DNA of 64,000 nucleotides from Gracilaria vermiculophylla (taxonomy: Eukaryota; Rhodophyta; Florideophyceae; Gracilariales; Gracilariaceae): assembly GCA_019155205.2 (NCBI GenBank), contig JAHNZQ020003148.1, positions 907,134 through 971,133 of the forward strand. Reading direction: 5' to 3'. Below the pieces are notes generated by a model, which was not told the DNA's origin, searched no databases, and worked only from the letters and a program-made list of their open reading frames with translations. Of the stretch, positions 21,518 to 32,114 are shown in pieces. Both the position numbers and the translations under genes were made by a program. Positions within the stretch are counted from its first letter, which is position 1; the number at the start of each line of letters is the position of its first letter.

Positions 21518-23939
21518 TTGTGGTGGTTTCGCTTGAACTGCGCGACGTGTTCACATATCGCAAGGTTAGCGCGCGTCAAGCTGAGGACGTGCGGCGTTGT
21601 AGCTTGCAGTGATGTCGGGCTCGTGTTCGTATCGCGATCTCACTAACAAACAAGCGGCTTGTCTGTGAAGCACAACCTTCCAAAACACCGTCTGTCTTGC
21701 AAAACATACGCCAGAGGCTTGGCTGTGATTGGGTCTCTTCGTCCCTGGCTACTGCCCAATTTTCTTCGTTCACCTTTTGTAAGACTCTGCAGCGATGTAC
21801 AGAATAACCTGATGTAGATGAGATTTGGTGAATTCTACTGATCGAATAAGAGAGGTAGTGGTCTGGCAAATGTAGAAGTACCGGATGAGTGTCAAAGTGA
21901 GTAAAAATATTCTCCTCGAAGATGAAAGAACGAAGCCACAGATATGCGTAAAAGGAAATAAAAATAACTTCTATAGCAAATGCTTCTTTCGAAGTTTTTA
22001 CTCTCTACCATGCTCCAAACGCAGCACAAGGATCGCAGTAAATGTGTATTCGTATCGTTTTGTACTAATTTAGTTAAAAATCGGTAGTACAATATCGAGA
22101 TCAATCTTTTTTGCAGATGACAGGTGACCATGCTGTCAAACGTCTGGGCGGCAACATGATGGAGAGCTTCCTGTACCCTAAAATTTGCTGTATCAGTACT
22201 GCGATTAAGTGTCCGACTGCATATTCACCGTGAACTGGCAGTATAGCACAGAACTTTGGGGATATGTATACCATAACTCAAAGTGAACGAGGTGGGCATG
22301 AACTGCTCGCCTTCTCGCGGTGTCCATGTTTTCTTCATCTCAGATTCGACCAGAGCGAGCGAAACGAGTGAGAATCTGGTATATCTTTGCTGGCCAAAAC
22401 CAACCACCAATTAAGAGGGGCGCACAGTAATAAAGAAGAGGAAATCGTAATTGAGAACTGTGTTTCTTTTCCCACTTACCTTAGCTTCAGTCGGGAATCG
22501 AGCACAAGATGTGAGCCTTTATACCATCACATGTCAAAATGTAAGATACAAGCTGACACCAATAATAGAATATGAAACAAAGTGGGCAGACGGAGCTCAG
22601 TGGGTGTGCTCGAATTTTTTGGCTCAATTGTCTGAATCTGTGAAAGACAGAGGTTCTCGAATTCATCTGGTAAACTTCATAACTTTTTTAGAGAAGCAGG
22701 CTCGTTGCTATGTTGGCGATGTGGACCTTGAGAGTCAGCCTTCGTGTATTGTAGTCGATTCGCTGGGGCTGCCATGAATTACATCGTTATTTTCAGCTCA
22801 TCGCATTGTATTTTATCCTGCCCTTGTCATAGGAAGCGGACCATTGTAAATGGCGACTACCCTTACTATAGGTAGACACTTGAAAAGCGTGCAAAGTTTG
22901 AATGCGAATTTTGTAGCTTTCAACCTCCTCGTCACTCTATGTGTTCACTTACATGTGTATCCAATAGTTGAGCCCGGTAGAAGGGAACTCGTCATAGAAA
23001 GTATCCTTCAGGCTCTTCGGAGGACAGTATTACGCCGAACTGTTGGGCCGGAGTTGAATCGGGTAAATTGTGATGTTGGATGTATTGATTACGCTTCCAG
23101 AAAAAGCTCTAAAAACGATAACAATCAACTAATGGCTTCCACTGATTCATGTACATATTCTACGGACAGCTTCCAGTGACACGACAAAATGAAAGCTTAG
23201 AGACGTTTATAGTTAAGGTATTACGCAGGAACAGTATGGATGTACGATAAGTTTCCGTGTTTTGAATTCTGTGCGCTTCGTTTCTCTCTGCAGACAATGT
23301 TCGAGATAAACGGCGAAAAGAGTGGATTCTAATCAGCTGAGATGAAACATGGAACCCTTTACGCGAGTATTGTTGCCTTTCTCTCGTGGACAAATCTTCA
23401 ACCACTGACCGTTCATCAAAACACAGGCCCATCAAACAATCGATTGTTCGCCAACCGTCAATTCATCTTCTTGATTCGAAATATAAATTAGTTCTGCCTT
23501 CTTCCGATGCTCTGTCACATTTTCTTTACAGCACCTTTCTCTGCCTTTTTGAAGCATTTGATTGCATGACAAATTTCTCATTCTCTGCGCAATTCGGTTC
23601 ATTTTAGCACCAACTCAAAAAGGCAATACATCACTTAGGAGTCATCAGACATTTGATGACTCTCAACTTCATCTGTTGCCGTTTTGTGTGTACAATTGCA
23701 ATCCGCACCAGCAATGCCGCCCTTCACTTCTTTATTTAAACATAGCTTTGCAAACCTCTGCCTTCTACTGTACCAGGGGTTACTTCGTTTCGCCCACATC
23801 AGCCGTCGACCACGAAGAGCTACATTGACTGGGTAAACATAGAGCGCGGGGAGTCCAGCCAATTCTTTCCCGGACCCAGTCTTCGCCTTTCCACACACAT
23901 TGTCTCCTCTTGCATCTCCGTTTTCCTTCAAAAATTGCC
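21518..23939. other. Gene-poor stretch with two protein-like frames
   Basis: Two plus-strand frames look more like protein than background: 22451-22777, which lacks an ATG and encodes a fairly normal mixed composition, and 22850-23179 from an ATG (109 codons). They could be exons of one gene, but no GT-AG pair joining them restores a longer frame that I can recognise. No family can be named. Confidence 0.3.
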
Positions 23940-24431
23940 ATGGGCCTTGCCACAGGACTTTTCGTTGTTTTGACACTCCAAGTATTGACGATTGCCGTTG
24001 ATTCAGTTCCATCTCACGCACAGCTTCAGGAACAGCTGGCACTTATTCCGGAACCCATTTTGCCATCAATCCCACCCACACCACCAACACCACCCGCGCT
24101 ACTGACCTGCACCGCACAGACTTGTTTCTCATCGAGTGGAAAAATGTTTCAGTGTAATGATTCCAAGCCAAATGAAGGTCGCATAACCTTGCTCTCTGCT
24201 GAAGAACAAACAGGAATATTCGGTTTAGTGGTCAGGTTCAAAGCGGATGTGAGCAGAAGATTCGTGGATATAGGATTTCTGTTTTTTATTCCCTGGAGAG
24301 TCCCTTCCAAGCCGATCACTTGTTTCGAAATTGCTGCTTTCGGGCGGCCGTTTGGATCTTGCTGCGGACCCTGTTCGTCTCGGCAACCCTTTCGTTTCCC
24401 GCCGTCTTTATCTTGTTGCGGGCCTTGTTAA
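23940..24431 (+). CDS. Possible small secreted protein, unrecognised
   Basis: 163 aa from the ATG at 23940; the frame upstream is open only through non-ATG codons. Residues about 2-20 are strongly hydrophobic and end near SHA, which reads as a signal peptide. A short Pro/Thr linker (residues 40-55) and Cys pairs follow, and the C-terminus contains two CCGPC motifs. Signal peptide plus paired cysteines would fit a secreted or wall protein. No family recognised; the C-terminal half could be intron read as coding. Confidence 0.3.
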   Translation: MGLATGLFVVLTLQVLTIAVDSVPSHAQLQEQLALIPEPILPSIPPTPPTPPALLTCTAQTCFSSSGKMFQCNDSKPNEGRITLLSAEEQTGIFGLVVRFKADVSRRFVDIGFLFFIPWRVPSKPITCFEIAAFGRPFGSCCGPCSSRQPFRFPPSLSCCGPC

Positions 24432-26459
24432 GAAATCATGACGCTGACGTTATGCATCATCTTATCGAACGGCAGCATCGTCTTTTTTAGGTCGTTTGCC
24501 ATATCCCGGAGTTTGAATAAAGAAGAAAGCGGCCATGGAGATACGGTGCTTTAAATGGCTGCACTGCCTCGTTTTGACACATAGTCGAATCCATCATGAC
24601 TGCAACAAGTGCCTGGAGGGTAGAGGCTTTATGCTCTGACTGGTCGATGCCTCCTTTTTCTCTTCGTTCTTCATCGCTATGCCCTTTTTATAAGCACACT
24701 TAATGTACCTACACGTCCCTTTGCAAGTCCTTCAAAAGAGCTTCATGATCATCTCCATTTCCTGACTCTTCAATTAGACAAAATTCGAATTCACGCTGTT
24801 GCAATGACCAGAGCTTTTGCTGCTGCATTACTTACATCGGCACAGCTGCGACTGGAATACGTTCCAAAAATACAACACGAATACCGCAGAGAAACAATTT
24901 GGCAGCACCCATAAACGTAAGTGGCCATGCTGTCAGAATTGGACTCGAACAGATTTCTATAGTAGCTAACGATAAAAACACGTTTTGTTTACAGCAATAA
25001 AAAGAGGATGATTCTTCATGAATGTTGGCTGTATGAGTTATTAGCAAAGGGTTTGGGATAGTGTCGAGTTTTGCGATTATTAGAAAATTCATATTAGCAC
25101 CATTTTCGAAAATTAGCAGCTACAACGCACTGCGGTGTGGCATGCCGTATTCTGCTGAGAAGTGAATTTAAATGTTCGAAATACAGTGTTTCTCGTACAA
25201 AGGCTGCAAATAATTCTGAACGGGACGCTTACCACAATGCTTCTTTTTATCTCATTAAACTCATCGTTATGTAGATTGTTTTGTCGCTTTTAGATCCCAT
25301 GCATTTTGTTCAGTACAATCCGCGAGACCACGTATATATATATATATATATATACATATTGTACGGCATGTGTACTCTATTCTATCACATAGAATTAGAC
25401 TGTTTTTTTGGGGTTTTGATCGTGCAAGATAGAAGCAACAATAACAAGCAGGCCATCTGGTATTTTGTGATGGTAATATTATCTAGCTATTTATAAGGAC
25501 CCTTGAAAAAATATATTTCTCACACCGCATATATAACCATTTCTCTATTTGTTATGGTTGATTCACATTTCTAATGCAAAACGAAGCAAACTTATTTCTG
25601 AAAAAGATAACAAAATCTTCTTTAAATCATACTTAGAAAGATGATCAATGAAAGAGATTTTCAAAACGTCTCGTGTAAATGAAGTAGAATAATTGAATTT
25701 TGATCAATATTATTCTATTTTTGAGCAATACGAATGAAAAGCAAATCAAGAGCAATAACGAAAATGATGTTGCTTCTATTTTTATGAAACCTGAATAACT
25801 CTAGAAATAATCGCAGCTCTAAATAATATTTATTAGTTTATAAATTGTGTAGAATCTGCAGTGTCTCCTTTATTTGAACAGAAAATCACGATCGTTTTGC
25901 TTTCTAAAGGACATGATCTGAGAAACTTAATAATCAAAAAATAATAATAAACATAATTAATAGAGATAAAATAAAAGTTTGAAGCCCTTTTTGTAGACGT
26001 GTGTATTGTTTAATCGATTGCATAAGAAGTGCATTCTTTTTTATTTTCATCAAAACTGATCTCCGAAATATTCAACATAACTAGAAATGGAGGGAATCAT
26101 TTCGGATACATCTGAACATAAAACTTTTAAATTGAATAGTAATTAAAAGGCTCATTATCCCTTGCAAACCGGATTCATGAAAAACATCTATAGGGGTATT
26201 TATGAACTTGAAACGTTTTGTACTAAATTAAAATGGGCAGGAACTCATTTGATGTTAATTATCAAGAAGGACTAGTGTAAAATTTTTAGCTGAAGTATGA
26301 AGAATACCAAAGAGACCTGCCTTTTGGCTGATTTGAAATTACGATAAATAAGAAAACCACTTACGTATTTAACAACAGACAAACAATTATGTTAATCGAA
26401 TCAAATAATTTGATTTCAAACTGCGGATCAGAAATCTAAATGTACATGATTCTGAGGTG
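24432..26459. other. Very AT-rich gene-free stretch
   Basis: Strongly AT-rich, especially 25.5-26.4 kb, with no coding-like frame. The only clear feature is the dinucleotide run listed separately. Confidence 0.6.
25333..25354. repeat. (TA)11 microsatellite
   Basis: Eleven uninterrupted TA units. Confidence 0.95.
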
Positions 26460-26760
26460 CTCGAATTGAATGATTCACATTGCTTACAATCAAACTCTCC
26501 GTGTTCTGCCTTTAAATACCAAACTGGAGGGCTGGACGTCCACCGATTGGTGTCCGGCATCGCCGCAGTGGCGGTGGTTCAGTTGGGAGATTGGGGGTTG
26601 GGCCTCGCAGGTTGGGTTTCTGCCTGGTCGCGGGTTCAGTTCTTCGGAGCGCTCGTGGGTACCTGGCTTGCGAATGTCGGGCAGCAATCAAGATATTTTT
26701 TTGGTTTTCTTTAATAAACATCATTTTAAAAAGGTTGCAGCGAAACGTTCCAATTTTGCA
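26460..26760 (+). mobile_element. Pol III-type repeat, copy 2 (tRNA-like SINE or ncRNA)
   Basis: Plus-strand copy of the element at 18703-19013. The 133-bp core 26544-26676 is identical to copy 1. It contains a 7-bp hairpin (CATCGCC at 26558-26564 with GGCGGTG at 26570-26576, 5-base loop), an A-box-like tract at 26576-26589, a B-box-like tract at 26633-26642 and a T7 run near 26695-26701. Homology continues on both sides, at much lower identity, from TCGAATT at 26461 to GTTCCAATTTT near 26757. Two open frames that cross the core read as Trp/Gly-rich protein but have no independent support. Confidence 0.7.
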
Positions 26761-28378
26761 TTTCATGGATGGAAGCTGGAAGCTCCAAACGCTCGTCAAA
26801 GGTAGAAAGTTTATGATGCTGACATTTATTTTTTTTATTTGCTCTGCATTACTTTAGTTGAATTTGAGTACACTCGGGAGCCATTGTTTATGTTTTGAAG
26901 AAGTTAGAGTGCATGAAGACGTATTATCGGAGGTAATTGCTCTGCAGGAAAGGTTGTAGTGTTACCCACGCGTCCACTCACTTTACTCACAGAAGCATCG
27001 CTTTGCCAACGCTTTTATTTGTACAGCGGAGCGAACTTGTAGCTGTTAAAGACAAGGTTGAAAATGTTTCGACATTGGGCAAAGCGTGCACACATTGGGA
27101 TAGCGGTGCTGCTTTGCAATTTCCCAACGAGTGTGAGAGATGTCTGAATTGCTCCCGAAGTTTATTACGTCAGTGCTCCATCCGAGAAATGCATCTCATT
27201 GGTTGATTCCTTACTGACACTCTTTTCGACATTCTGAGGACACACCATGGAAAGCTAACTTTACATGGTTTGGGGGCACGCATATGCGATTTTGTTATGG
27301 TTATACGAAAAAGTGTTTATATTTCTTGGTGATTCGAATGCTTATGGTATGAATGATTGGGTCCGCCACCCCCAAGCTTATTGCAGTCTATTCGGAAATC
27401 TTCTTTTTGCCAGACGAATTCTTTAACTTTTCAGACAAGTAGGTCCTCATGAAAAGTAATCTCCCATGAACGGCTCTTCTGACGGCATCATTGTGGCATC
27501 ATAGTCGAGGTCACCGAATCGGATAATTTTGAACAAAGTCATTGTCGATCTCTCTTTCACTTTTTCAGCCTGTTTCTCGATCTAAACGTCATGACAGGCC
27601 CACATTCTGCAGCGATCAGAGTTCAAATACTGTAAGCAAATCAGTTTCACTATAGAATGCTCAGAAATACGTTCTTTTTTCGTTCTCTCATGGTGATTCG
27701 CACTGCCTCTTCGGCTGATGCCTTACGTCTTCTTTATCATAATCAGCCGAGCTAAAATATGGCTTGGCAGGAGTTCTGCCTTGCTTTAAAAATAGTTCTC
27801 TCTCTTGAAGAAGGCCGTATACCTTGACGGCCAGTGCTTCATCATGTCTATCAGGGACATATCCCTCCTTTCGCTTAGTGTCAGTAGTTCTTTGTTCCGT
27901 ACCGAACTGGTAAAAGGGCATAAAATATAGTACGTGATCGACATCTTTTTTTGCCGGAGTCCCGCAGTGACAGCGGGGCATTTTTCCTTCAACATAAGTA
28001 CTCACTGGGTGCAGAGGCAGATGATATCTTTATTTCCTCGTCAATTTGGACTCACTGAAGCGATTGCTAGTATTTACAACGCCAGTTCTCTTGAGGCCAG
28101 TGAGTATTTGTCAAAGCTGTGTTAGCATTGCAATTCATTTCAATTCAAAATTTCATCTCGTCAGTGAGTGACTCATAGTACAAAGGCTTCTATGATACTC
28201 GTGTCTGATGAGCTGACTCAAGCTGTGCCATTGAACAGAGCACAGGTACTGGTATGACCGTGAAAGCACTACGGCAATGGCGATCAGTATTTTTCCAAAG
28301 ACCTCGAGCTATGGGCCAACCATTGCAATTTTTCGTTGTTCGTCTCGATGCGCTCATGAGCCATGAACAGTGCTGTAG
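26761..28378. other. Gene-poor stretch left of ZNF598
   Basis: Apart from the small candidate at 27688-27981 I see nothing I can support. Confidence 0.5.
27688..27981 (-). CDS. Possible small protein with CxCGxPA motif
   Basis: 97 aa from the ATG at 27981, or part of a longer gene since the frame is open slightly upstream. It begins MPRCHCGTPAKK, which resembles the first half of a GRF-type zinc finger, but the later cysteines of that finger are missing. The rest is a charged, helix-prone segment. Composition is more protein-like than neighbouring frames. It could be a degraded transposon-linked protein. Confidence 0.3.
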   Translation of the reverse strand: MPRCHCGTPAKKDVDHVLYFMPFYQFGTEQRTTDTKRKEGYVPDRHDEALAVKVYGLLQERELFLKQGRTPAKPYFSSADYDKEDVRHQPKRQCESP

Positions 28379-30931
28379 TTATTGCCCTTCCGGATTCATA
28401 CTGCTCTTGATCTCTCTCTTTTTCTGCTGCGCTTTCTTTCGTTCCCAAGCAAAACCATAACCGCCAGCGCCGATCTTGGGAACGCTGCTCCTTTGAAGGG
28501 CTTCTCGTCGCGCTTTGGCGATTTGAACAACGTCGATTACCTTGCTGGGTTTCCCAGATTCGCTGCTTTGCGCGCTGGATGCTTGTGCCGCTGCTGACTC
28601 ATCAGATCCAGATATCGACCGAAAATCGGGGATTTCAGTGGATGCCAAAACAACCGAACGGGGAGGCGTTGCTGGACGACGCCTGTTTCCAGGTCCACGC
28701 CGCTTCCCTCCTCGTCCATTACTCCCGGCCCCACCCCACACAGCTCCAACGCGCATTGAGACATCAGCCGAAGGACCGGTATCCTGACTAGGCTGGGCTG
28801 CAGCTCTACTTGGAGCAGGGCGTTGAGATGTCTCACTATTTGACGTTGCAAGGGCAGGGAAGTCTGCAAGTGATGACGACGCAACAGCTCTCGGAGTAGG
28901 GATATTCGACCTTTTCGAATTTGCCGCAGTAGGAGGCACAGCTGTGCTTGCGCTCGCAGAAGGCAAAGATGGAAAAGAATTGCTGGAAATCGTTGATGAT
29001 CCTGAAGCAGAAGCTGGTGTACCAGTGACCCTCATGTTTCTAAGGAGCCCGTTCGGGGGAGTTTCTCTCAATAACGAAGCGGCAGTCTTTCGCTGTTCCG
29101 GCGCCCTATTTCCACGACCGGCATTGGGCGGTGGTTTTGTTGCGGAAGAAGATGATGCTTGGCTGGGCTCTTGTTGCGGTGTGGATGTTGTCCTGTTGAC
29201 GCGCCCAAGTCGTGGGAACTCTTCAGGGCCCAATGTCCCAAACCGTTGCGCCTTTGTTTTCCTCATGCGCGGCGGGGGGGCATCTGATAGCGTTGGAAAC
29301 TGCTCGGGCTGCCCATTAGAAGCTTGCTGAGAGGATGCAGTTGGCCCACTGGGATTAAGATATCCATCTTCGCTGCCAGGGGTGCTGGTTCTTCGTAAAC
29401 AAACCTGGAGCAATGGCTCTCGAAGGAGAGGATTGGGCAGCAGAGCAACCAACTCCGGTAGAATATCGCGAACAGCAGCTCGAACGCCGAAACTATCAAC
29501 AACCGCGTCATAATACGCCTCGGCACCCTTGGTTCCTTGTTGGAAGGATGCAGAAGTTGAGCGAAATTCTTCGTATTCGGCAGGTTCAAGTAACGAACGC
29601 ATTGTCCTAACCAGCATAGTGTTTCGCGCTTGTCTTTCCTCACCGTCTCTCGGAAGGCTAAGGGGATGAAAGCGCCCGTCGTCTGGTCTGCGGGTCACGG
29701 CGGAAACATTTTCCTCTCCAGACTCGGTGTTCGACACGGTGGTATCCACTGGTTGCGGCGCGGAAGCTATTGTAGAGGACTGAGCTGCAAGATGTGAGCT
29801 GGACGATGAAGCAGGAGGGTCGTCGTCGGCGTCTGGTATAGAATCCAGCATGGTATCGTCCGGATTCAAAGCACCTGAAAACACAACGTTCGAGGAGAGA
29901 AACGCTCGTCGCCGAGCAGCTTGAAGCTCACGTTCGCGCTCCACATCCCTGGGTGAATGCATTGCAGACCGTCTTGGCTCATCATCTCGGTGGAGATCGT
30001 GCAAATTTACGCGAAGTGCGCGAGACCGACTACCCCGTGAAGCTTCAGCATGGCGAGTGTGAATGTGGGCCTGTAGTTCGATATTGGATGCAAAGACAAC
30101 GCCACGGCATGATTGGTGTTGACAGACGTAGTGCTCATTCTCATAATGACGCTCCAGCTGCTCAAAGTTCAGATAGTATTCGTGCATTCTGTTGTTGCGT
30201 TCGCATACCGAGCATGTTTCGTGATGCTCTTGCAAGTGAGAGTAAATGGAATCGTCATCCAAAAAGTATTTTCTGCAGAACTTGCACATAGGATGTTGCT
30301 TTCGCATGTGAGCTCGTTGTCGAGAGCTGTAGGTACGATCTTTGTCCAGCGGGTACAGCTGCAGTTCGGACACGAACGACTTTCTCCCTTTGAAGCAAAT
30401 GTTACAATAGACGCAGCGATGAAGTGTTCTGGCGTGAGCTCGCAGTTGTTCGGCGGAGGGAAACACGGAGGTTGATGCATCTTTCTGTGAACAAGAGCGA
30501 TGGGAACACTTCCAACCCCTGAAGTCACGAAGCTGTTCGTACCTGCCACGATCGATAAACCAAATGTCGACCTTTTTGTCGTGGAAGGCGCGGGGCAAAG
30601 CAACGGCCTCCTCAAATTTCATGCCAGGTTTGTACTGGTTTAGAGGAACAATGACTACCTGTTTCACAGTATCATTGCACATGACGCAAGTTTTGCGATC
30701 GTACAAAACGCGCATGCGGTGAAAGCAATCGCCGCAAACGACATGAGGACAGTGGCCTACAGCCCAGTCGACAGCTGCCTCGGCGCAGATGGAACAGATA
30801 GTGGAGGGCATTTCGTTGTGCGGCGGTTGGGCAGCCGACGAGTCCGCGGCGCGGCTGTCGGGTTGAGAGTTGGCCTGGCGGGTGCGCTTTGGGTTGGAAG
30901 CCTTGTTCCGTCTAGCGTTGCGTTGGGGCAT
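28379..30931 (-). CDS. ZNF598: ZNF598/Hel2-type RING and zinc-finger E3 ubiquitin ligase
   Basis: Ribosome-quality-control E3 that ubiquitylates 40S proteins on collided ribosomes. 850 aa from the ATG at 30931, which has A at -3; an in-frame ATG three codons upstream (30940) has a weaker context. The RING begins near residue 46 with CSICAEAAVDWAVGHCPHVVC and ends in CVMC. It is followed by an array of C2H2/C2HC fingers to about residue 330 (for example CKFCRKYF...HLQEHHETC and CQHQSC...HIHTRH), the standard ZNF598/Hel2 order. The second half is a long Ser/Pro/Ala-rich disordered region with a conserved-looking basic C-terminus. Intronless. Divergent from GLDC with a 1.18-kb shared upstream region. 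Confidence 0.93.
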   Translation of the reverse strand: MPQRNARRNKASNPKRTRQANSQPDSRAADSSAAQPPHNEMPSTICSICAEAAVDWAVGHCPHVVCGDCFHRMRVLYDRKTCVMCNDTVKQVVIVPLNQYKPGMKFEEAVALPRAFHDKKVDIWFIDRGRYEQLRDFRGWKCSHRSCSQKDASTSVFPSAEQLRAHARTLHRCVYCNICFKGRKSFVSELQLYPLDKDRTYSSRQRAHMRKQHPMCKFCRKYFLDDDSIYSHLQEHHETCSVCERNNRMHEYYLNFEQLERHYENEHYVCQHQSCRGVVFASNIELQAHIHTRHAEASRGSRSRALRVNLHDLHRDDEPRRSAMHSPRDVERERELQAARRRAFLSSNVVFSGALNPDDTMLDSIPDADDDPPASSSSSHLAAQSSTIASAPQPVDTTVSNTESGEENVSAVTRRPDDGRFHPLSLPRDGEERQARNTMLVRTMRSLLEPAEYEEFRSTSASFQQGTKGAEAYYDAVVDSFGVRAAVRDILPELVALLPNPLLREPLLQVCLRRTSTPGSEDGYLNPSGPTASSQQASNGQPEQFPTLSDAPPPRMRKTKAQRFGTLGPEEFPRLGRVNRTTSTPQQEPSQASSSSATKPPPNAGRGNRAPEQRKTAASLLRETPPNGLLRNMRVTGTPASASGSSTISSNSFPSLPSASASTAVPPTAANSKRSNIPTPRAVASSSLADFPALATSNSETSQRPAPSRAAAQPSQDTGPSADVSMRVGAVWGGAGSNGRGGKRRGPGNRRRPATPPRSVVLASTEIPDFRSISGSDESAAAQASSAQSSESGKPSKVIDVVQIAKARREALQRSSVPKIGAGGYGFAWERKKAQQKKREIKSSMNPEGQ

Positions 30932-31513
30932 TGTGAGCATAGGAACGAGGCGGGCAGGCGGTGACGAAACGAACGGGAGAATGCGGCACGAACTGGAAGC
31001 ACGTAGTGACGCGCAACCCGGCTGCAGCAGGCGCGCGCACAGGCGCAATGCGCCGCGGGCGGCAGCGCGCTAGTTGACAATGCGGCGCTGTCGGCGCGTG
31101 CCAGCGGCTTGAGCCGGAGGGAGCGGTAATTGGATCGCAGAGACGGTTTGTGCACCAAGAGCCGTTTTGGCAGACAGCTTGAGAAGAGGCAGACAGGATG
31201 GGCACCGACACCTGAATTGTGGCGCTGGACAGGGGCACACGACGACCAATAGGACATTGGCGTGTTTCTGGTTTTTTGCTTGTTTCACGCGTCGAACAGA
31301 TTTTTATCAGTGGCGCGAGAGCGGAACACGCGGGCGAAGCGAAGCATATGTGAAGCTTTAACCCTTTCTGGGCCCCCGTACTCAGGCAACAAAGGGCATA
31401 ATGGGTGGCGGTGGTGCCGCGCCGCGCACACCGCGTGTGAGCGCACGGCTGCAAGCTGGCGCGAGCCTTCAACAACCGAACGCGTGACAATGCGCGCCTG
31501 CACCAGGAGAGGG

Positions 31514-31540
31514 GCCACGTGTCCGTGACGTGCCGTCACG
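31514..31540. promoter_or_regulatory. Composite G-box plus ACGT palindrome, copy 1
   Basis: A perfect CACGTG lies at 31516-31521. Three bases on, the 17-base palindrome CGTGACG-TGC-CGTCACG (31524-31540) carries a second ACGT core. These are typical bZIP/bHLH target cores. A very similar composite recurs at 31727-31750. Confidence 0.55.
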
Positions 31541-31726
31541 CAATTCCATCGGCCTCGCCCAATCCCTCCGCAGCGTCAACCAACGGCGGGACGCCAGGTG
31601 GCGCGCGACCCGCCTCCAACTTTCAGCCACGCGCGATGCGTTCGCCGCGGCTGCTGGCAGAAGGCGCTCGTGCTGCGGGCACAACCAATCGAAATGCTCA
31701 ATGAGAGGTCAAGATGCGTTGTCTCC

Positions 31727-31750
31727 GCCACGTGTGTGACGTGCTTCACG
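31727..31750. promoter_or_regulatory. Composite G-box plus ACGT motif, copy 2
   Basis: CACGTG at 31729-31734 is followed by TGACGTG at 31738-31744 and then CACG, the same order as copy 1, 213 bp upstream. It lies about 385 bp before the GLDC start codon. Confidence 0.5.
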
Positions 31751-31930
31751 ATTGCTATCGTTTTGTGGCGAAAACGCGCTCACGCGAAGCTCGCGGTCTC
31801 ACATTTGCACGATGGCCTTGCCGTTGTGGATACGAATCTCACCCGCGACCAAGCATCGCTCAACCACCTGCCCCGTCATCACCTAGAGATAGTACGCACC
31901 CGCCCTCCATTGACGCCTCGTTCCGCGCGT

Positions 31931-31937
31931 TATAAAA
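31931..31937 (+). promoter_or_regulatory. TATA box of GLDC
   Basis: TATAAAA, 184 bp before the GLDC start codon. Initiation 25-30 bases downstream would leave a 5' leader of roughly 150 nt. Confidence 0.6.
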
Positions 31938-32114
31938 ACCTCCATCTCCGCACAGGCGCAACGGCTGCGCTAGTGTCTCCAACGCCCACTTTCCCGGCTT
32001 GCTCACGGTCCGGACGCAGGAGTTCTCCTTTGCTCTGTGTGCTCTTGTTCGGTCCTTGGGTCGCCCTTTCCCCCGGCTTTTCTTAGTTCTATTCCATCAA
32101 TAGTCATTTCCGCA

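Larger units (their letters stand above)
30932..32114. promoter_or_regulatory. Divergent promoter region, ZNF598 / GLDC
   Basis: No coding region is supported here. The stretch is GC-rich and contains a TATA box, two copies of a G-box/ACGT composite and CpG-rich sequence. Several open frames on both strands have no ATG-based protein logic. Confidence 0.6.

Noticed and set aside
26457..26857. Trp/Gly-rich protein frames over the Pol III element copies
   Set aside because: Both copies are open because the 133-bp core is identical, but starts and ends differ, and no protein family or synonymous substitution pattern supports coding.
30932..31048. N-terminal extension of ZNF598
   Set aside because: Starts on TTG; in-frame ATGs at 30940 and 30931 precede the RING normally.
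32037..32114. 26-codon N-terminal extension of GLDC
   Set aside because: The frame is open but starts with GTG; the ATG at 32115 has a strong context and begins a typical presequence.
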